From: Alloalcanivorax marinus
Lineage (GTDB): Bacteria > Pseudomonadota > Gammaproteobacteria > Pseudomonadales > Alcanivoracaceae
Assembly (NCBI RefSeq): GCF_016785095.1
Contig: NZ_JAEKJB010000002.1
Coordinates: 62,001 to 126,000, forward strand
DNA: 64,000 nt
Direction: 5' to 3'
Shown here: positions 35,315-47,273 of the stretch, piece after piece
Position numbering within the stretch: the stretch's first letter is position 1
How the letters are laid out: each line of letters begins with the position of its first letter
The notes under the pieces: generated by a model
The model's input: only the letters and a program-made list of their open reading frames with translations
What the model was told of the DNA's origin: nothing
The model's database searches: none
Made by a program: the position numbers and the translations under genes

Positions 35315-36713
35315 CCGGGAGTCCCCCTGGGAGCTGCACGAAGCCCGCCTGATGGCGGAGAACGCCCGCCTGCGGCGCATCTGCGACGCTCTTATCGAGC
35401 GGGTGGAGGAGAGCAACATGGCGCCCACCGCGCCCTACGCCGCCTTCCAGCACTCGGTGGTGCTCGCCGAGCAGGTGCGCGAGCGCACCCAGGCCCTGCG
35501 CGAAGCCAACCAGCAGTTGCTGGAGGAAATCGAGGTGCGTCGGCGGGTGGAAGCACGCCTGCGCGAAGCCACCGCCAAGGCGGAGCAGGCCAGCATCTCC
35601 AAGACCAAGTTCGTGGCGGCGGTGAGCCACGATCTGATGCAGCCACTCAACGCCGCGCGCCTGTTCACCAGTGCTTTGCGGGATGCCCCGGATCAGAACA
35701 CCGATTTCATGCTCACCCACATCAACACCGCCCTGCACGATCTGGAATCGCTGATCACCACCCTGGCGGATGCCTCCAAGCTGGACGCCGGCGTGGTCAC
35801 CGCCGAGCCGGTGGCCTTTCCGCTGCGCCGCCTGCTCGACGTGCTCGCCGAGGAATACAAGCAAATGGCCGCCCACGAAGGTCTGCGGCTGCGTTACGTG
35901 CCTACCTCCGCGGTGGTGCGCTCCGATCCGCAACTGCTCAACCGGGTGATGCGCAATCTGCTGTCCAACGCCATCCGCTACACCGGCAGCGGTTCCATCC
36001 TGCTCGGCTGCCGGCGCCGGGGCGAGCAGGTGGAGGTGGTGGTGGCGGATACCGGCATCGGCATCGGCGAGGACCAGATCGAGGACATTTTCCAGGAGTT
36101 CAAGCGCGGTAAGCAGGCGGTGAAATACCATGAACGCGGTCTCGGCCTGGGCCTGTCCATCGTCGAGAAAATCAGCCGCATTCTCGACCATCCGCTGTCG
36201 GTGACCTCGCGGCTGCATCGTGGCTCCCGTTTCTCCCTGCGTTTGCCAGTGGCCACCCTCAGCGCCGCCGAACAAAGGTCCCTGGCGCCGGCCACGGAAG
36301 GGGCGGTGTCCCTGGCCGGCCAGCCGGTGTGGGTGGTGGACAACGACGGTGCCATCCGTGCCGGCATGCGCACCTTGTTGCAGCGCTGGGGCTGTGAGGT
36401 GGTGGTGGCGGAATCCCTGGCGGCGCTGCGCCGCCAGGTGGACACCCGCCAGGACCCGGCCCTGGCGCTGATCATGGATTACCACCTGGAGCCCGACAGC
36501 GATGATGGTCTGGCGGTGGCCAGGCACATCAACGATGGCCGCGCCACGCCGCTGCCGGTGATCATGGTCACCGCCGACCGCGAACAACCCCTCAAGCAGC
36601 GCTGCGCCCGGCGTGGCCATACCCTTCTCTACAAGCCCCTCAAGCCGATGAAACTGAAGCTGGCGCTGCAGCAGGCGCTGCGCCAGGGCGCCAGCGCCGC
36701 GCCGCCGCGCTGA
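35283..36713 (+). CDS. nahK: hybrid histidine kinase, NahK/ErcS'-like
   Basis: 476 residues. A coiled coil at about 60-105 leads to the H box (VSHDLMQPLN, His116), N box (NRVMRNLLSNAIRYT), G boxes (DTGIGIG, GLGLGLS) and a C-terminal receiver with phospho-acceptor Asp399 (LIMDYHLEPD). No membrane segment or own sensor domain is seen, fitting a soluble kinase that takes its signal from the FIST protein. The start is TTG 35283, with GGGAG a few bases upstream and inside the nosP-like gene; ATG 35352 is the alternative. Confidence 0.83.
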   Translation: MVDGTEPRDPDRESPWELHEARLMAENARLRRICDALIERVEESNMAPTAPYAAFQHSVVLAEQVRERTQALREANQQLLEEIEVRRRVEARLREATAKAEQASISKTKFVAAVSHDLMQPLNAARLFTSALRDAPDQNTDFMLTHINTALHDLESLITTLADASKLDAGVVTAEPVAFPLRRLLDVLAEEYKQMAAHEGLRLRYVPTSAVVRSDPQLLNRVMRNLLSNAIRYTGSGSILLGCRRRGEQVEVVVADTGIGIGEDQIEDIFQEFKRGKQAVKYHERGLGLGLSIVEKISRILDHPLSVTSRLHRGSRFSLRLPVATLSAAEQRSLAPATEGAVSLAGQPVWVVDNDGAIRAGMRTLLQRWGCEVVVAESLAALRRQVDTRQDPALALIMDYHLEPDSDDGLAVARHINDGRATPLPVIMVTADREQPLKQRCARRGHTLLYKPLKPMKLKLALQQALRQGASAAPPR

Positions 36714-36828
36714 CCGGCGGCTACGACCAAAAGAGGGCATGGACCGGTACCTTGGTCGCATGCGCGCCGCCGGGCCCCGGGACTACTCTGATCGTGACGA
36801 TTCGCACTAATAACGAGGACACTTCGCG

Positions 36829-38349
36829 ATGATTTACGACAACCCCGGTAGCCAAGGAGCCGTGGTCTCCTTCAAGGAACGCTACGAGAACTACATCGGC
36901 GGTGAGTGGGTGGCCCCCGTTCACGGTCGCTATTTCGATAATGTGAGCCCGGTGAACGGTAAGGTGTTCTGCCAGGTGGCCCGCTCCTCCACGGAGGACA
37001 TCGACCTTGCCCTGGACGCCGCCCATAAAGCGGCGCCGGCCTGGGGCCGCACCTCGGCGGGCGAGCGCTCCAACCTCCTGCTGCGCATCGCCGACCGGCT
37101 GGAACAGAACCTGGAAGCCCTGGCCGTGGCGGAGACCTGGGACAACGGCAAGGCGGTACGCGAGACCCTCAACGCCGACCTGCCCCTGGCGGTGGACCAT
37201 TTCCGCTATTTCGCCGGCTGCATCCGCGCCCAGGAAGGCAGCGCCGCCGACATTGACGCCAACACCGTGGCCTACCACTTCCATGAGCCGCTCGGCGTGG
37301 TCGGCCAGATCATCCCCTGGAACTTCCCGATCCTGATGGCCGCCTGGAAGCTGGCGCCGGCCCTGGCCGCCGGCAACTGCGTGGTGCTCAAGCCCGCCGA
37401 GCAGACCCCGGCCTCGATTCTCAAGGTGATGGAATTGATCGGCGACCTGCTGCCCGCCGGTGTCATCAACATCGTCAATGGCTTCGGCGAGGAAGCCGGC
37501 CAGGCCCTGGCCACCAGCAAGCGTATCGCCAAGATCGCTTTCACCGGCTCCACCCCGGTAGGCTCGCACATCCTCAAATGCGCGGCGGAAAATATCATCC
37601 CCTCCACCGTGGAGCTGGGTGGCAAGTCTCCCAACGTCTACTTCGCCGACATCATGAACGCCGAGCCACAATTCATCGACAAGGCGGTGGAAGGCCTGGT
37701 GCTGGCGTTCTTCAACCAGGGCGAGGTGTGCACCTGCCCGTCCCGGGCCCTGATCCAGGAAGAGATGTACGACGACTTCATGCAGCGCGTGCTCGAGCGC
37801 ATGAAGACCATCAAGCGCGGCAACCCGCTGGACACCGACGTGCAGGTGGGCGCCCAGGCCTCCCAGGAACAGTTCGACAAGATCATGTCCTACATGGAAG
37901 TGGCCCGCTCCGAGGGGGCGGAAGTGTTGTCCGGCGGTGACCGGGAAACCCTGGACGGCGATATCGGCGGCGGCTTCTACATTCAGCCCACGCTGCTCAA
38001 GGGGCACAACAAGATGCGCGTGTTCCAGGAAGAGATCTTCGGCCCGGTGGTGGCGGTGACCACCTTCAAGGACGAAGAGGACGCCCTGGCGATCGCCAAC
38101 GACACCGAGTTCGGCCTCGGCGCCGGTGTCTGGAGCCGCGATATCAATGTGGCCTTCCGCATGGGCCGGGGCATTCAGGCCGGGCGTGTGTGGACCAACT
38201 GCTACCACGCCTATCCGGCCCACGCCGCCTTCGGCGGCTACAAGAAATCCGGGGTGGGCCGCGAGACCCACAAGGTGGCCCTGGAACATTACCAGCAAAC
38301 CAAGAACCTGCTGGTCAGTTACGACATCAACCCCCTCGGCTTCTTCTGA
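36829..38349 (+). CDS. exaC: NAD-dependent acetaldehyde dehydrogenase, ExaC/AcoD-like
   Basis: 506 residues, the same length as ExaC, and similar from the first residues ([16 protein letters not shown]) to the end ([13 protein letters not shown]). Catalytic Cys301 in [11 protein letters not shown] and Glu262 in VELGGKSPN. ExaC oxidises acetaldehyde to acetate after ethanol oxidation. Placement beside the response regulator/NosP/NahK genes and ahead of an alcohol dehydrogenase supports this function. A 115-base gap with its own promoter region precedes it. Confidence 0.9.
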   Translation: MIYDNPGSQGAVVSFKERYENYIGGEWVAPVHGRYFDNVSPVNGKVFCQVARSSTEDIDLALDAAHKAAPAWGRTSAGERSNLLLRIADRLEQNLEALAVAETWDNGKAVRETLNADLPLAVDHFRYFAGCIRAQEGSAADIDANTVAYHFHEPLGVVGQIIPWNFPILMAAWKLAPALAAGNCVVLKPAEQTPASILKVMELIGDLLPAGVINIVNGFGEEAGQALATSKRIAKIAFTGSTPVGSHILKCAAENIIPSTVELGGKSPNVYFADIMNAEPQFIDKAVEGLVLAFFNQGEVCTCPSRALIQEEMYDDFMQRVLERMKTIKRGNPLDTDVQVGAQASQEQFDKIMSYMEVARSEGAEVLSGGDRETLDGDIGGGFYIQPTLLKGHNKMRVFQEEIFGPVVAVTTFKDEEDALAIANDTEFGLGAGVWSRDINVAFRMGRGIQAGRVWTNCYHAYPAHAAFGGYKKSGVGRETHKVALEHYQQTKNLLVSYDINPLGFF

Positions 38350-38414
38350 GTCGAGTTCCCCTACAAGAAAGACATCACGCGGGCGGCCCCTGGCCGCCCG
38401 CCCGGCGAGGAGTT

Positions 38415-39449
38415 ATGAGCATGGAAAAGACAATGAAAGCCGCCGTGGTGCGCCAGTTCGGTGAGCCGCTGGCGATCGAGGAAGTCGCTACCCCGCGCCC
38501 CGGGCAGGGGGAAATCCTGGTCCGCGTGGCCGCCTCCGGTGTCTGCCACACCGACCTGCACGCCGCCCACGGTGACTGGCCGGTGAAACCGGAGCCGCCC
38601 TTCATTCCCGGCCACGAAGGCGTCGGTCACGTGGTGGCGGTGGGCCAGGGGGTCAAACACGTCAAGGAAGGCGACCGCGTCGGCGTGCCCTGGCTCTATT
38701 CCGCCTGTGGCTACTGCGAGCATTGCCTGGGCGGTTGGGAGACGCTGTGCGAGTCGCAGCAAAACACCGGCTATTCAGTGAACGGCGGCTTCGCCGATTA
38801 CACCCTGGCCGATGCCGGCTACGTGGGGCGGCTGCCCGACAACGTGGATTTCCTGGAGATCGCCCCGGTGCTGTGCGCCGGCGTGACGGTCTACAAGGGC
38901 CTGAAGATGACCGAGGCGCGTCCCGGCCAGTGGGTGGTGATCTCCGGCATCGGCGGGCTTGGCCATATGGCGGTGCAGTATGCCAAGGCCATGGGGTTCA
39001 ACGTGGCCGCCGTGGACATCGATGACGGCAAGCTGGCGCTGGCCGAGCGGCTTGGCGCCACGCTCACCGTCAACGCCATGAAGGCGGACCCGGCGGAGGT
39101 GCTCAAGCGCGAGATCGGCGGCGCCCATGGTGTACTGGTCACGGCGGTCTCGCCGAAGGCCTTCGATCAGGCCCAGCGCATGCTGCGCCGGGGTGGCACC
39201 CTGGTGCTCAACGGTCTGCCGCCGGGTGAATTTCCGCTGCCGATTTTCGACACGGTGCTCAACGGCATCACCGTGCGCGGCTCCATCGTCGGCACCCGGC
39301 AGGACCTGCAGGAAGCGCTGGATTTCGCCGGCGAGGGCAAGGTCAAGGCCACCGTGGCCACGGAAAAACTCGACAACATCAACGATGTCTTCCAGCGCAT
39401 GATCGACGGCAAAATCGAAGGGCGCATCGTGCTGGATATGATGTCCTGA
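38415..39449 (+). CDS. adhP: zinc alcohol dehydrogenase, AdhP-like
   Basis: 344 residues, medium-chain zinc dehydrogenase. Catalytic zinc ligands Cys44 (GVCHTD) and His67-Glu68 (GHEGVGH); structural zinc Cys98, Cys101, Cys104 and Cys112 (ACGYCEHC, then ETLC). NAD motif GIGGLGHMA. It interconverts short primary alcohols and aldehydes in the cytoplasm, feeding the aldehyde dehydrogenase encoded 65 bases upstream. ATG 38415 follows GAGGAG. A strong terminator at 39489 ends the unit. Confidence 0.9.
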   Translation: MSMEKTMKAAVVRQFGEPLAIEEVATPRPGQGEILVRVAASGVCHTDLHAAHGDWPVKPEPPFIPGHEGVGHVVAVGQGVKHVKEGDRVGVPWLYSACGYCEHCLGGWETLCESQQNTGYSVNGGFADYTLADAGYVGRLPDNVDFLEIAPVLCAGVTVYKGLKMTEARPGQWVVISGIGGLGHMAVQYAKAMGFNVAAVDIDDGKLALAERLGATLTVNAMKADPAEVLKREIGGAHGVLVTAVSPKAFDQAQRMLRRGGTLVLNGLPPGEFPLPIFDTVLNGITVRGSIVGTRQDLQEALDFAGEGKVKATVATEKLDNINDVFQRMIDGKIEGRIVLDMMS

Positions 39450-39488
39450 ATGCGACGCTGAATTCGAAGTTATTCCTGCCTTGATGAC

Positions 39489-39523
39489 GCCGCCCCTACA
39501 ATCCCGGGGGCGGCTTTTTTTTT
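39489..39523 (+). terminator. rho-independent terminator after adhP
   Basis: GCCGCCCC and GGGGCGGC stems, ten-base loop, then nine T. It ends the aldehyde/alcohol dehydrogenase unit. Confidence 0.85.
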
Positions 39524-39648
39524 GATCGCGCTTTTAATCGGTTTGATGCTTTTTTACCGGCGTGACGGGGGGCGCGGGTTGAACGGGAAGGGCGGGGGCG
39601 CGAGGTTAGGGGGGAAGGAGCAGTCACACACGGAACCAGGAGAGAGCC

Positions 39649-40077
39649 ATGACCACCTACGTGATCGCCAGCAACGCCGCCCATGCCCGCGTGTTCGCCC
39701 ACCAGGTCGGTCGCATTCGCGAAATCGACCATCTGGACCATCCGGAAAGCCAGGCCCACGCCGGCGATCTGCGCACCGGCGAAGGCGGCCAGGAAGGCAG
39801 TGGCGCCCTGCATGGCAACCCCCGCGCCACCGGCAACCAGCAGGCCACCTCCGACAAGCACGCGGCCTTCTTCGCCAAGGAAGTGGCATCCTACATGAAG
39901 GCGGCCCATGACAAGGGCGGCGTGGACGATTTCATCCTGATCGCCGAGCCCCGTTTCCTCGGTGCCCTGCGCGACAAGCTGGACGATCCCACCAGGGAGG
40001 TGGTGATCCGCGAGGTGGACAAGGATCTCACCAAGCAGAGCGTCAAGGACATCAAGAAGGCGGCGGGGATTATGTGA
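39649..40077 (+). CDS. host-attachment family protein (PF10116)
   Basis: 142 residues. The TYVIASNAAHARVFAHQ start and the DDFILIAEPRFLGALRDKL segment with the REVDKDLTKQ end match the family named after AtsE, required for attachment to host cells. The fold resembles translation-release-factor-like domains, and its biochemical role is not known. The GGAGAGAGCC ribosome site is strong. It stands alone between a terminator and a convergent TonB receptor gene. Confidence 0.82.
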   Translation: MTTYVIASNAAHARVFAHQVGRIREIDHLDHPESQAHAGDLRTGEGGQEGSGALHGNPRATGNQQATSDKHAAFFAKEVASYMKAAHDKGGVDDFILIAEPRFLGALRDKLDDPTREVVIREVDKDLTKQSVKDIKKAAGIM

Positions 40078-40132
40078 CGTGGCGGATGGATCGCGACTGG
40101 GCGGCATTCCGCTTGAGTCGCGATCCCGCCCC

Positions 40133-42196
40133 TCACCACGCGTAGGACGCCCCCGCGTACCAGTGCCGGCCCGGCGCCGGTTCGTAATAGCCCCGATCCG
40201 CCGGGTCGGGGCGGTCGCTGTTGGCGTTGATGCGCAGGTTGGCGATGTAGTCTTCGTCGAACAGATTTCCAACCCCCGCGTACAGCGTCAGCGCGCGTCC
40301 GCCCAGGCGCCATTCCCGCCCGCCGCGCAGGCCGGCGACCACTGAATCATCCACTTTCGTGTCGTTGGTGTTGTCCGCGTAGACGGAGCCGCTGTAATCG
40401 CCGTCGATGATCAGGAAGGTGCCGTCGGGCCCGCGCCAGGCCGCTTCCACGAACAGATGATGGCGCGGCAGGCCGGGCAGCCGGTTGCCGCTCACGTCCT
40501 GGTTTTGCTGATCGTCGAAGAAATCGTCGAATTCGAAGTCCGAGTAGGTGTAGGCCAGGGTCAGGGTGAGCCGCTCGGTGGTCTGGTGCTCGAGCATCAG
40601 TTCCAGGCCGTCGCGCCGGGTGCGCGCGGCGTTGTCGTAGAAGGTGCGGCCGTTCAGTTCATAGGGGGTGATCTCGTCGCGCACCCGCACGCTGAACAGG
40701 GCGATATCGTAGAACAGCCGGTCGCCCAGGCGGCCACGACCGCCGACCTCCCGGTTCACCGCCTTCTGCGGGTCCAGGTCCGGGTTGAAGCCGCCGGCGC
40801 CGGAGGGGTTGGCCAGCTCGGTGAAGGTGGGTGTCTCGAAGGCATTGCTGACCGTGGCATAGACGCTGTGGCGCGGGTTCAGGTGCCAGGTGAGGCCGGC
40901 GCTGTAGCTGCCTTCATTGAAGGTCTGGTCGCCGCTCTGGTCGCCATCCGCCAGCAGGTGGTCGTCGATGTCCAGGCGCACCCGGTCGGCGCGCGCCCCC
41001 AGGGCCAGCACCAGGGTGTCGGTGAGGTCGGTGTCGGCCTGCACGAACAGGCCGCTGGCGGTGGCGGTCTGGTCCTCGTTGGCGGTCTCGCCGGTGACCT
41101 GGCCGGTCACATCGACACCACGCCGGCCACGGTCATCCCGCTGACGATCGGCGTCCACGCCGACCATGAAACGATGGTCCAGGCCGAACAGGCGCGCCTG
41201 GTTGGTGTATTCCAGGCGCAGCCCGTAAAACAGCCGTTCATAGTCGATCAGGCTGCTGCCAGGGAAGGGCAGTTGCTGGCGGAAATCCCGTTGCGTGACG
41301 AAGCCGCGCACGCGCAACTCACCGCCCAGGCCACGCTCCCGGTAAAGCACCCCCAACCGCTGCTGGGTCACTTCCTGGCCGGCGTCCAGCAGGTTGGAAA
41401 AGCGCGCCGCCTGGTCGCGGTCGTCGTTCACCTGGGCGCGGGTCAGACCGCCCGGGTCCTCGGCCACCGGCGTGTCCAGAGCGGTGAAGAACAGTTCCAG
41501 ATCCCGGTCCCGGGACAGCGCCCGGCCGACCCGGGCGTTGAGCAGGTATTTCTCCATGTCGCTCTGCTGGCGCTGGCCATCGTGGCGCATGCCGGTAAGG
41601 CTTAGATAATGATGGCCCTGGCGGTCGGCCCCGCCCAGTTCCAGGCGGGTTTTGCGGTAACCGTCGCTGCCGCCGGCGACGCTGAAACGCTGATCGTATT
41701 CCAGGTCCCGACCGGTGCGGGTGGTCATGTCCACCACGCCGCCGGTGGCGTTGCCGTACAGCACCGAGGACGGGCCGCGCAGCACGGTGATCGATTCCAG
41801 GCCGTCCAGGTCGATGGCGTCCACCTGGGACTGGCCATCCGGCAGGGTCTCGGGGAAGCCGTCCACGTTGAGGCGCAAACCGCGCACCCCGAACGGCGCC
41901 CTGGCACCAAATCCCCGGCTGGAAAGCCGTAGCCCCTGGGCGAAGTTGTAACGGTTCTGAAGGTACAGGCCGGGCACCCGCTTGAGGGGTTCATCGAGCT
42001 GCAGCCCCGGCTGGCCGGCCTGCTCCCGCGTCGCCTCGATCACCGTGGCGGCACCGGGCAGATCGGCGAGATCCCGTTCCAGCCGCGTGCCGGTGACGGT
42101 CACCGCGTCCAGTTCATGGTCAAGGCCGGCGGGCAGAGCGGCGGCGGGCAGGGCGAGAGCGGCCCCGCCCAACCAGACAAGCAGGTGGCGATGCAT
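40133..42196 (-). CDS. TonB-dependent outer-membrane receptor
   Basis: 687 residues. Signal peptide 1-22 (LLVWLGGAALALPAAA), plug domain with DAVTVTGTRLERDL and VLRGPSSVLYGNATGGVVDM, then a beta barrel ending in the aromatic YAW as outer-membrane proteins do. This is a FecA/siderophore-type receptor by its plug sequence. The Fur-like site at 42207-42225, ten bases upstream of the start, supports ferric-siderophore uptake. No exporter or biosynthesis genes are nearby, so it may take up a foreign siderophore. ATG 42196 is chosen because it starts the signal peptide. Confidence 0.88.
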   Translation of the reverse strand: MHRHLLVWLGGAALALPAAALPAGLDHELDAVTVTGTRLERDLADLPGAATVIEATREQAGQPGLQLDEPLKRVPGLYLQNRYNFAQGLRLSSRGFGARAPFGVRGLRLNVDGFPETLPDGQSQVDAIDLDGLESITVLRGPSSVLYGNATGGVVDMTTRTGRDLEYDQRFSVAGGSDGYRKTRLELGGADRQGHHYLSLTGMRHDGQRQQSDMEKYLLNARVGRALSRDRDLELFFTALDTPVAEDPGGLTRAQVNDDRDQAARFSNLLDAGQEVTQQRLGVLYRERGLGGELRVRGFVTQRDFRQQLPFPGSSLIDYERLFYGLRLEYTNQARLFGLDHRFMVGVDADRQRDDRGRRGVDVTGQVTGETANEDQTATASGLFVQADTDLTDTLVLALGARADRVRLDIDDHLLADGDQSGDQTFNEGSYSAGLTWHLNPRHSVYATVSNAFETPTFTELANPSGAGGFNPDLDPQKAVNREVGGRGRLGDRLFYDIALFSVRVRDEITPYELNGRTFYDNAARTRRDGLELMLEHQTTERLTLTLAYTYSDFEFDDFFDDQQNQDVSGNRLPGLPRHHLFVEAAWRGPDGTFLIIDGDYSGSVYADNTNDTKVDDSVVAGLRGGREWRLGGRALTLYAGVGNLFDEDYIANLRINANSDRPDPADRGYYEPAPGRHWYAGASYAW

Positions 42197-42206
42197 GAAG
42201 GTCCTC

Positions 42207-42225
42207 GAAATTATCATTCTTGATG
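42207..42225 (-). promoter_or_regulatory. Fur-box-like site
   Basis: On the minus strand AGAATGATAATTTC matches much of the 19-base Fur consensus (GATAATGATAATCATTATC), including the ATGATAAT core. It overlaps the leader of the TonB receptor gene. Confidence 0.55.
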
Positions 42226-42360
42226 TTACCGGCACGCTAGCGATTAACCACCGGTGGCTCAATGCGCTGCGTGCCAAAGTCGCTGACCGGCGATGCCAAA
42301 CAACCGGACCGCCCCGCGCGCTTCCCCAAGGCGCGGCCCGGACAGGGAGCAGCAGCCCCG

Positions 42361-43972
42361 CTAGCGGTCCGGGCTTTCCTGCCGGCGCAGCAGGAAACGC
42401 TGAATCTTGCCGCTGGGCGTTTTCGGCAGGCTGTCCACGAATTCAATCCGGCGCGGATAGGCGTGCGCCGAAAGACGGTGTCGCACCTGCTCCTGCAGTT
42501 CCCGGGCCAGCGCCTCGTCGCCGGCGTGGCCGGCGCCGGTGACCACGAACGCCTTGACGATTTCGGTGCGCTCCGGGTCCGGCACGCCCACCACCGCCGC
42601 CTCCACCACCGCCGGATGCTCGATCAAGGCGCTCTCCACATCGAACGGGCCGACCCGGTAACCGGAGGTGGTGATGATGTCATCGTCCCGCCCCACGAAG
42701 CTGATGGTGCCGTCCTCGTTGCCCTCCACGGTATCGCCGCTGAGATAATAATCGCCCAGAAACGACTTGCCCGGCGCGGACGGATAGCCCTCGAACCAGA
42801 ACAGCGGCGACTGGCGCCGGTCCACCGCCAGAATGCCGGGCTCACCGGGGGGCAGCTCCCGGCCCTGGTCGTCCACCACCACCACGCGATGGCCGGGCAC
42901 CGCCATGCCGGCGGCACCTTCGCGGACCGGGTGACTCAGCGCGTGGTGGTTGCACAGCACCATACCCAGCTCGGTCTGGCCGTAGTGGTCGTGGATGGTG
43001 ACGCCCAGTTCCTCGGCGAACCAGCGGATCACCGCCGGGGTAAGCGGTTCGCCGGCGCTGCTGACGGCGCGCAGGCGGCCACGCAGCGCCGCCACCACCG
43101 GCGCGCCGCCCGCCATCATCAGGCGGAAGGCGGTGGGCGAGCCGGCCAGGTTGGTGATCCGGTATTTCTCGATCACCCGGCAGGTGCTCTCGACGCTGAA
43201 GCCGCCGCTGTAGAAGGTGGTGGCGTGGCCCAGGGCCAGCGGGCCGGTGATCGCGTAATACAGGCCGTAGGCCCAGCCCGGGTCGGCCAGGTTCCAGAAC
43301 CGGTCGTCCTCGCGCAGGCCCACCGCGTCACGCAGGTAGCCCTGGAAGGCGAGCACCGCCTTGAGCGGTACCGGCACCGCCTTGGGCAGGCCGGTGGTGC
43401 CGGAGGTGAACATCATCAGAAACGGGGATTGGGCGTCGCGCATCACCGGTGGATGGTGGTCCCGGCTGCCCTCGAGCAGGGCATGGAAGTCGCCATCACC
43501 GGCGCGGTCGGCGCCCACCGTGATCACCGCCGCGTCGGTGGAGACCTCGTCGAGTTTGTCCCGATTGTCGCGGTCGGTGACGATGACGCGGGTGTCGGCG
43601 GCATGCACCCGGTGCTCGATGGCCTTGGGCCCGAAGGCGGTGAACAGGGGCTGATAGACCGCGCCCAGGCGCCAGGTGGCGAGCACCGTGATCAGCAGTT
43701 CCACCCGTCGGGGCAGCAGCCCCGCCACGCGGTCGCCGGCGCCCACGCCCCGGGCCGCGAGCACGGTGGCGAAGCGCCCGGCGGCGTCGCTCAGTTGCTC
43801 GAAGGTGTACTGCTCGCCATGGCCGTCCTCGCTTTCCTGATAAAGCGCCACCCGGTCCTGGCCCAGGTGGCGGTCGCAGCATTCCACGCAGGCGTTCAGG
43901 GCCTCCAGGGACCCGTTCAGGTCGCGCTCGACGGCTTGCCGCAAATCGAACTGACGGGCGGCGCTCTGATAA

Positions 43973-43980
<8 letters not shown>
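42361..43980 (-). CDS. AMP-forming acyl-CoA synthetase, acetyl/propionyl-CoA synthetase-like
   Basis: 539 residues. ATP loop [14 protein letters not shown], adenylate motif [10 protein letters not shown], hinge [20 protein letters not shown], and catalytic Lys in KTPSGKIQR. The [17 protein letters not shown] segment is typical of the short/medium-chain acyl-CoA synthetase group. It activates a carboxylate with CoA in the cytoplasm. ATG 43980 has AAGGAG eight bases upstream, while ATG 43986 is too close; either overlaps the end of the upstream ligase gene. It is the last gene of the quinohemoprotein operon. Confidence 0.86.
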
Positions 43981-45667
<1,687 letters not shown>

Positions 45668-45711
45668 ACTTCCTCCACGTCATTGTTATCGGAATGTTCG
45701 TGGTGCGAAAC

Positions 45712-45733
45712 GCCGGCGGCCGGGGCCGCCGGC
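45712..45733. other. strong hairpin between aldehyde dehydrogenase and ligase genes
   Basis: Nine-base arms GCCGGCGGC and GCCGCCGGC around CGGG. No T tract follows on either strand. It sits in the 85-base gap on the minus strand and may cut or stabilise the message, giving unequal expression of the upstream and downstream halves of the operon. Confidence 0.4.
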
Positions 45734-45752
45734 AAGCGGGTGGGACGAATAA

Positions 45753-47273
45753 CTACAATGCCATTACCACGGATTTTGTTTCCAGATAGGCATTCAGAGA
45801 ATCGCGACCCATGTCACGGCCGAAGCCGGACATCTTGTAGCCGCCGAAGGGCATGGTCGGGTCCAGCATGTTGTGGCAGTTGACCCAGACGCTGCCGGCC
45901 TTGAGGCGGGGAATCAGACGGTGCACCCGGGACAGGTCGTTGGACCAGACGCTGGCGGCGAGCCCGTAGGCGCTGTCGTTGGCGCGCCGGGCCACTTCCT
46001 CGATGTCATCATAGGGCAGCGCCACCACCACCGGCCCGAAGATCTCCTCGCGGGCCACGCGCAGGGCGTCGTCGGTGCCGGCGAACACGGTGGGGCGCAC
46101 GAAATAGCCCCGCTCCGGCGCGGCGCCGCCCCGTGTCATCACCTCGGCGCCTTGTTCACGACCGGAGTCGATATAGCCGAGCACCCGCTCCATCTGCTCC
46201 CGGGAAACCAGCGGGCCCATCTGATGGTCCGGGTTCAGCCCGTGGCCCAGGGTGATCTCGTCGGCCAGCCGGGCCAGCCCCTCCACCACCTGATCGTAGC
46301 GGCTCTTGTGCACATAGAGCCGCGACCCGGCGGAACACACCTGGCCGTGGTTGAAGAAGATCGCCTGGGCGGCGCCTTGGGCGGCCTGCTCCGGGTCGTA
46401 GTCGTCGAGCACGATCATCGGTGACTTGCCGCCCAGCTCCAGGGTGACGCGGGCCATGTTGTCCATGGCGGCGCGGCCGATCATCTGGCCCACTTCGGTG
46501 GAGCCGGTAAAGCTGATCTTGTTGATGCCCGGGTGGCGGGTCAGCGGCGCGCCGGTGCCCGGGCCGTCGCCGGTGATCACGTTGACGACGCCGGCGGGGA
46601 AGCCGGCCTCCTGAATCAGCTGCCCCAGATACAGAGCGGACAGCGGCGTCTGCTCGGCGGGCTTGAGCACCACGGTGCAGCCGGCGGCCAGGGCCGGCGC
46701 CAGTTTCCAGGCGGCCATCAGCAGCGGGAAATTCCACGGCACGATGGCCGCTACCACGCCCACCGGCTCACGGCGGGTAAAGGCGGAGAACTCCGCCTCC
46801 GGCGCCGCCATCAGCGCCGACACTTCATGGGTGCCGCCTTCGATCTTGGTGGCCCAGCCGGCCATGTAGCGGAAGAAGGCGATGGCCAGGGTGACGTCCA
46901 CCGCTTCCGCGATCTGCGCCGACTTGCCGTTGTCCACCGAGTCCAGTTGCGCCAGCACCCGGGCGTCGCGCTCCATCAGATCGGCGAGTTTCAGCAGCAG
47001 CCGCTCGCGGCCGGCGGGCCGGGCCCGTGCCCAGGGGCCGTCTTCCAGCGCCGCGCGGGCCGCCGCGACGGCGTCGTCCACGTCCGCCTCGCCGGCGGCG
47101 GGCACGCTGCCCAGGGATTGCTCATCCGCCGGATTGATGACGTCCAGGCGGCCGCCATCGCGGGCGTCGCGCCAATCGGTGCCGATCAGCATGCGCTGCT
47201 GGCCCTGTTCCAGGAAGCGGCGGGTACGTTCGTCGAGCAGTTGGGTTGAATCGTTGTTCAGGCTCATGGTCAT
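45753..47273 (-). CDS. aldehyde dehydrogenase of the alcohol-oxidation operon
   Basis: 506 residues. Catalytic Cys313 in NHGQVCSAGSR and Glu279 in LELGGKSPM; cofactor segment VPWNFPLLMAAWK. It is similar to phenylacetaldehyde/betaine-type enzymes and would oxidise the aldehyde made by the quinohemoprotein alcohol dehydrogenase. ATG 47273 overlaps the upstream stop as ATGA; ATG 47267 has better spacing to AAAGGA and may be the true start. Confidence 0.9.
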   Translation of the reverse strand: MTMSLNNDSTQLLDERTRRFLEQGQQRMLIGTDWRDARDGGRLDVINPADEQSLGSVPAAGEADVDDAVAAARAALEDGPWARARPAGRERLLLKLADLMERDARVLAQLDSVDNGKSAQIAEAVDVTLAIAFFRYMAGWATKIEGGTHEVSALMAAPEAEFSAFTRREPVGVVAAIVPWNFPLLMAAWKLAPALAAGCTVVLKPAEQTPLSALYLGQLIQEAGFPAGVVNVITGDGPGTGAPLTRHPGINKISFTGSTEVGQMIGRAAMDNMARVTLELGGKSPMIVLDDYDPEQAAQGAAQAIFFNHGQVCSAGSRLYVHKSRYDQVVEGLARLADEITLGHGLNPDHQMGPLVSREQMERVLGYIDSGREQGAEVMTRGGAAPERGYFVRPTVFAGTDDALRVAREEIFGPVVVALPYDDIEEVARRANDSAYGLAASVWSNDLSRVHRLIPRLKAGSVWVNCHNMLDPTMPFGGYKMSGFGRDMGRDSLNAYLETKSVVMAL

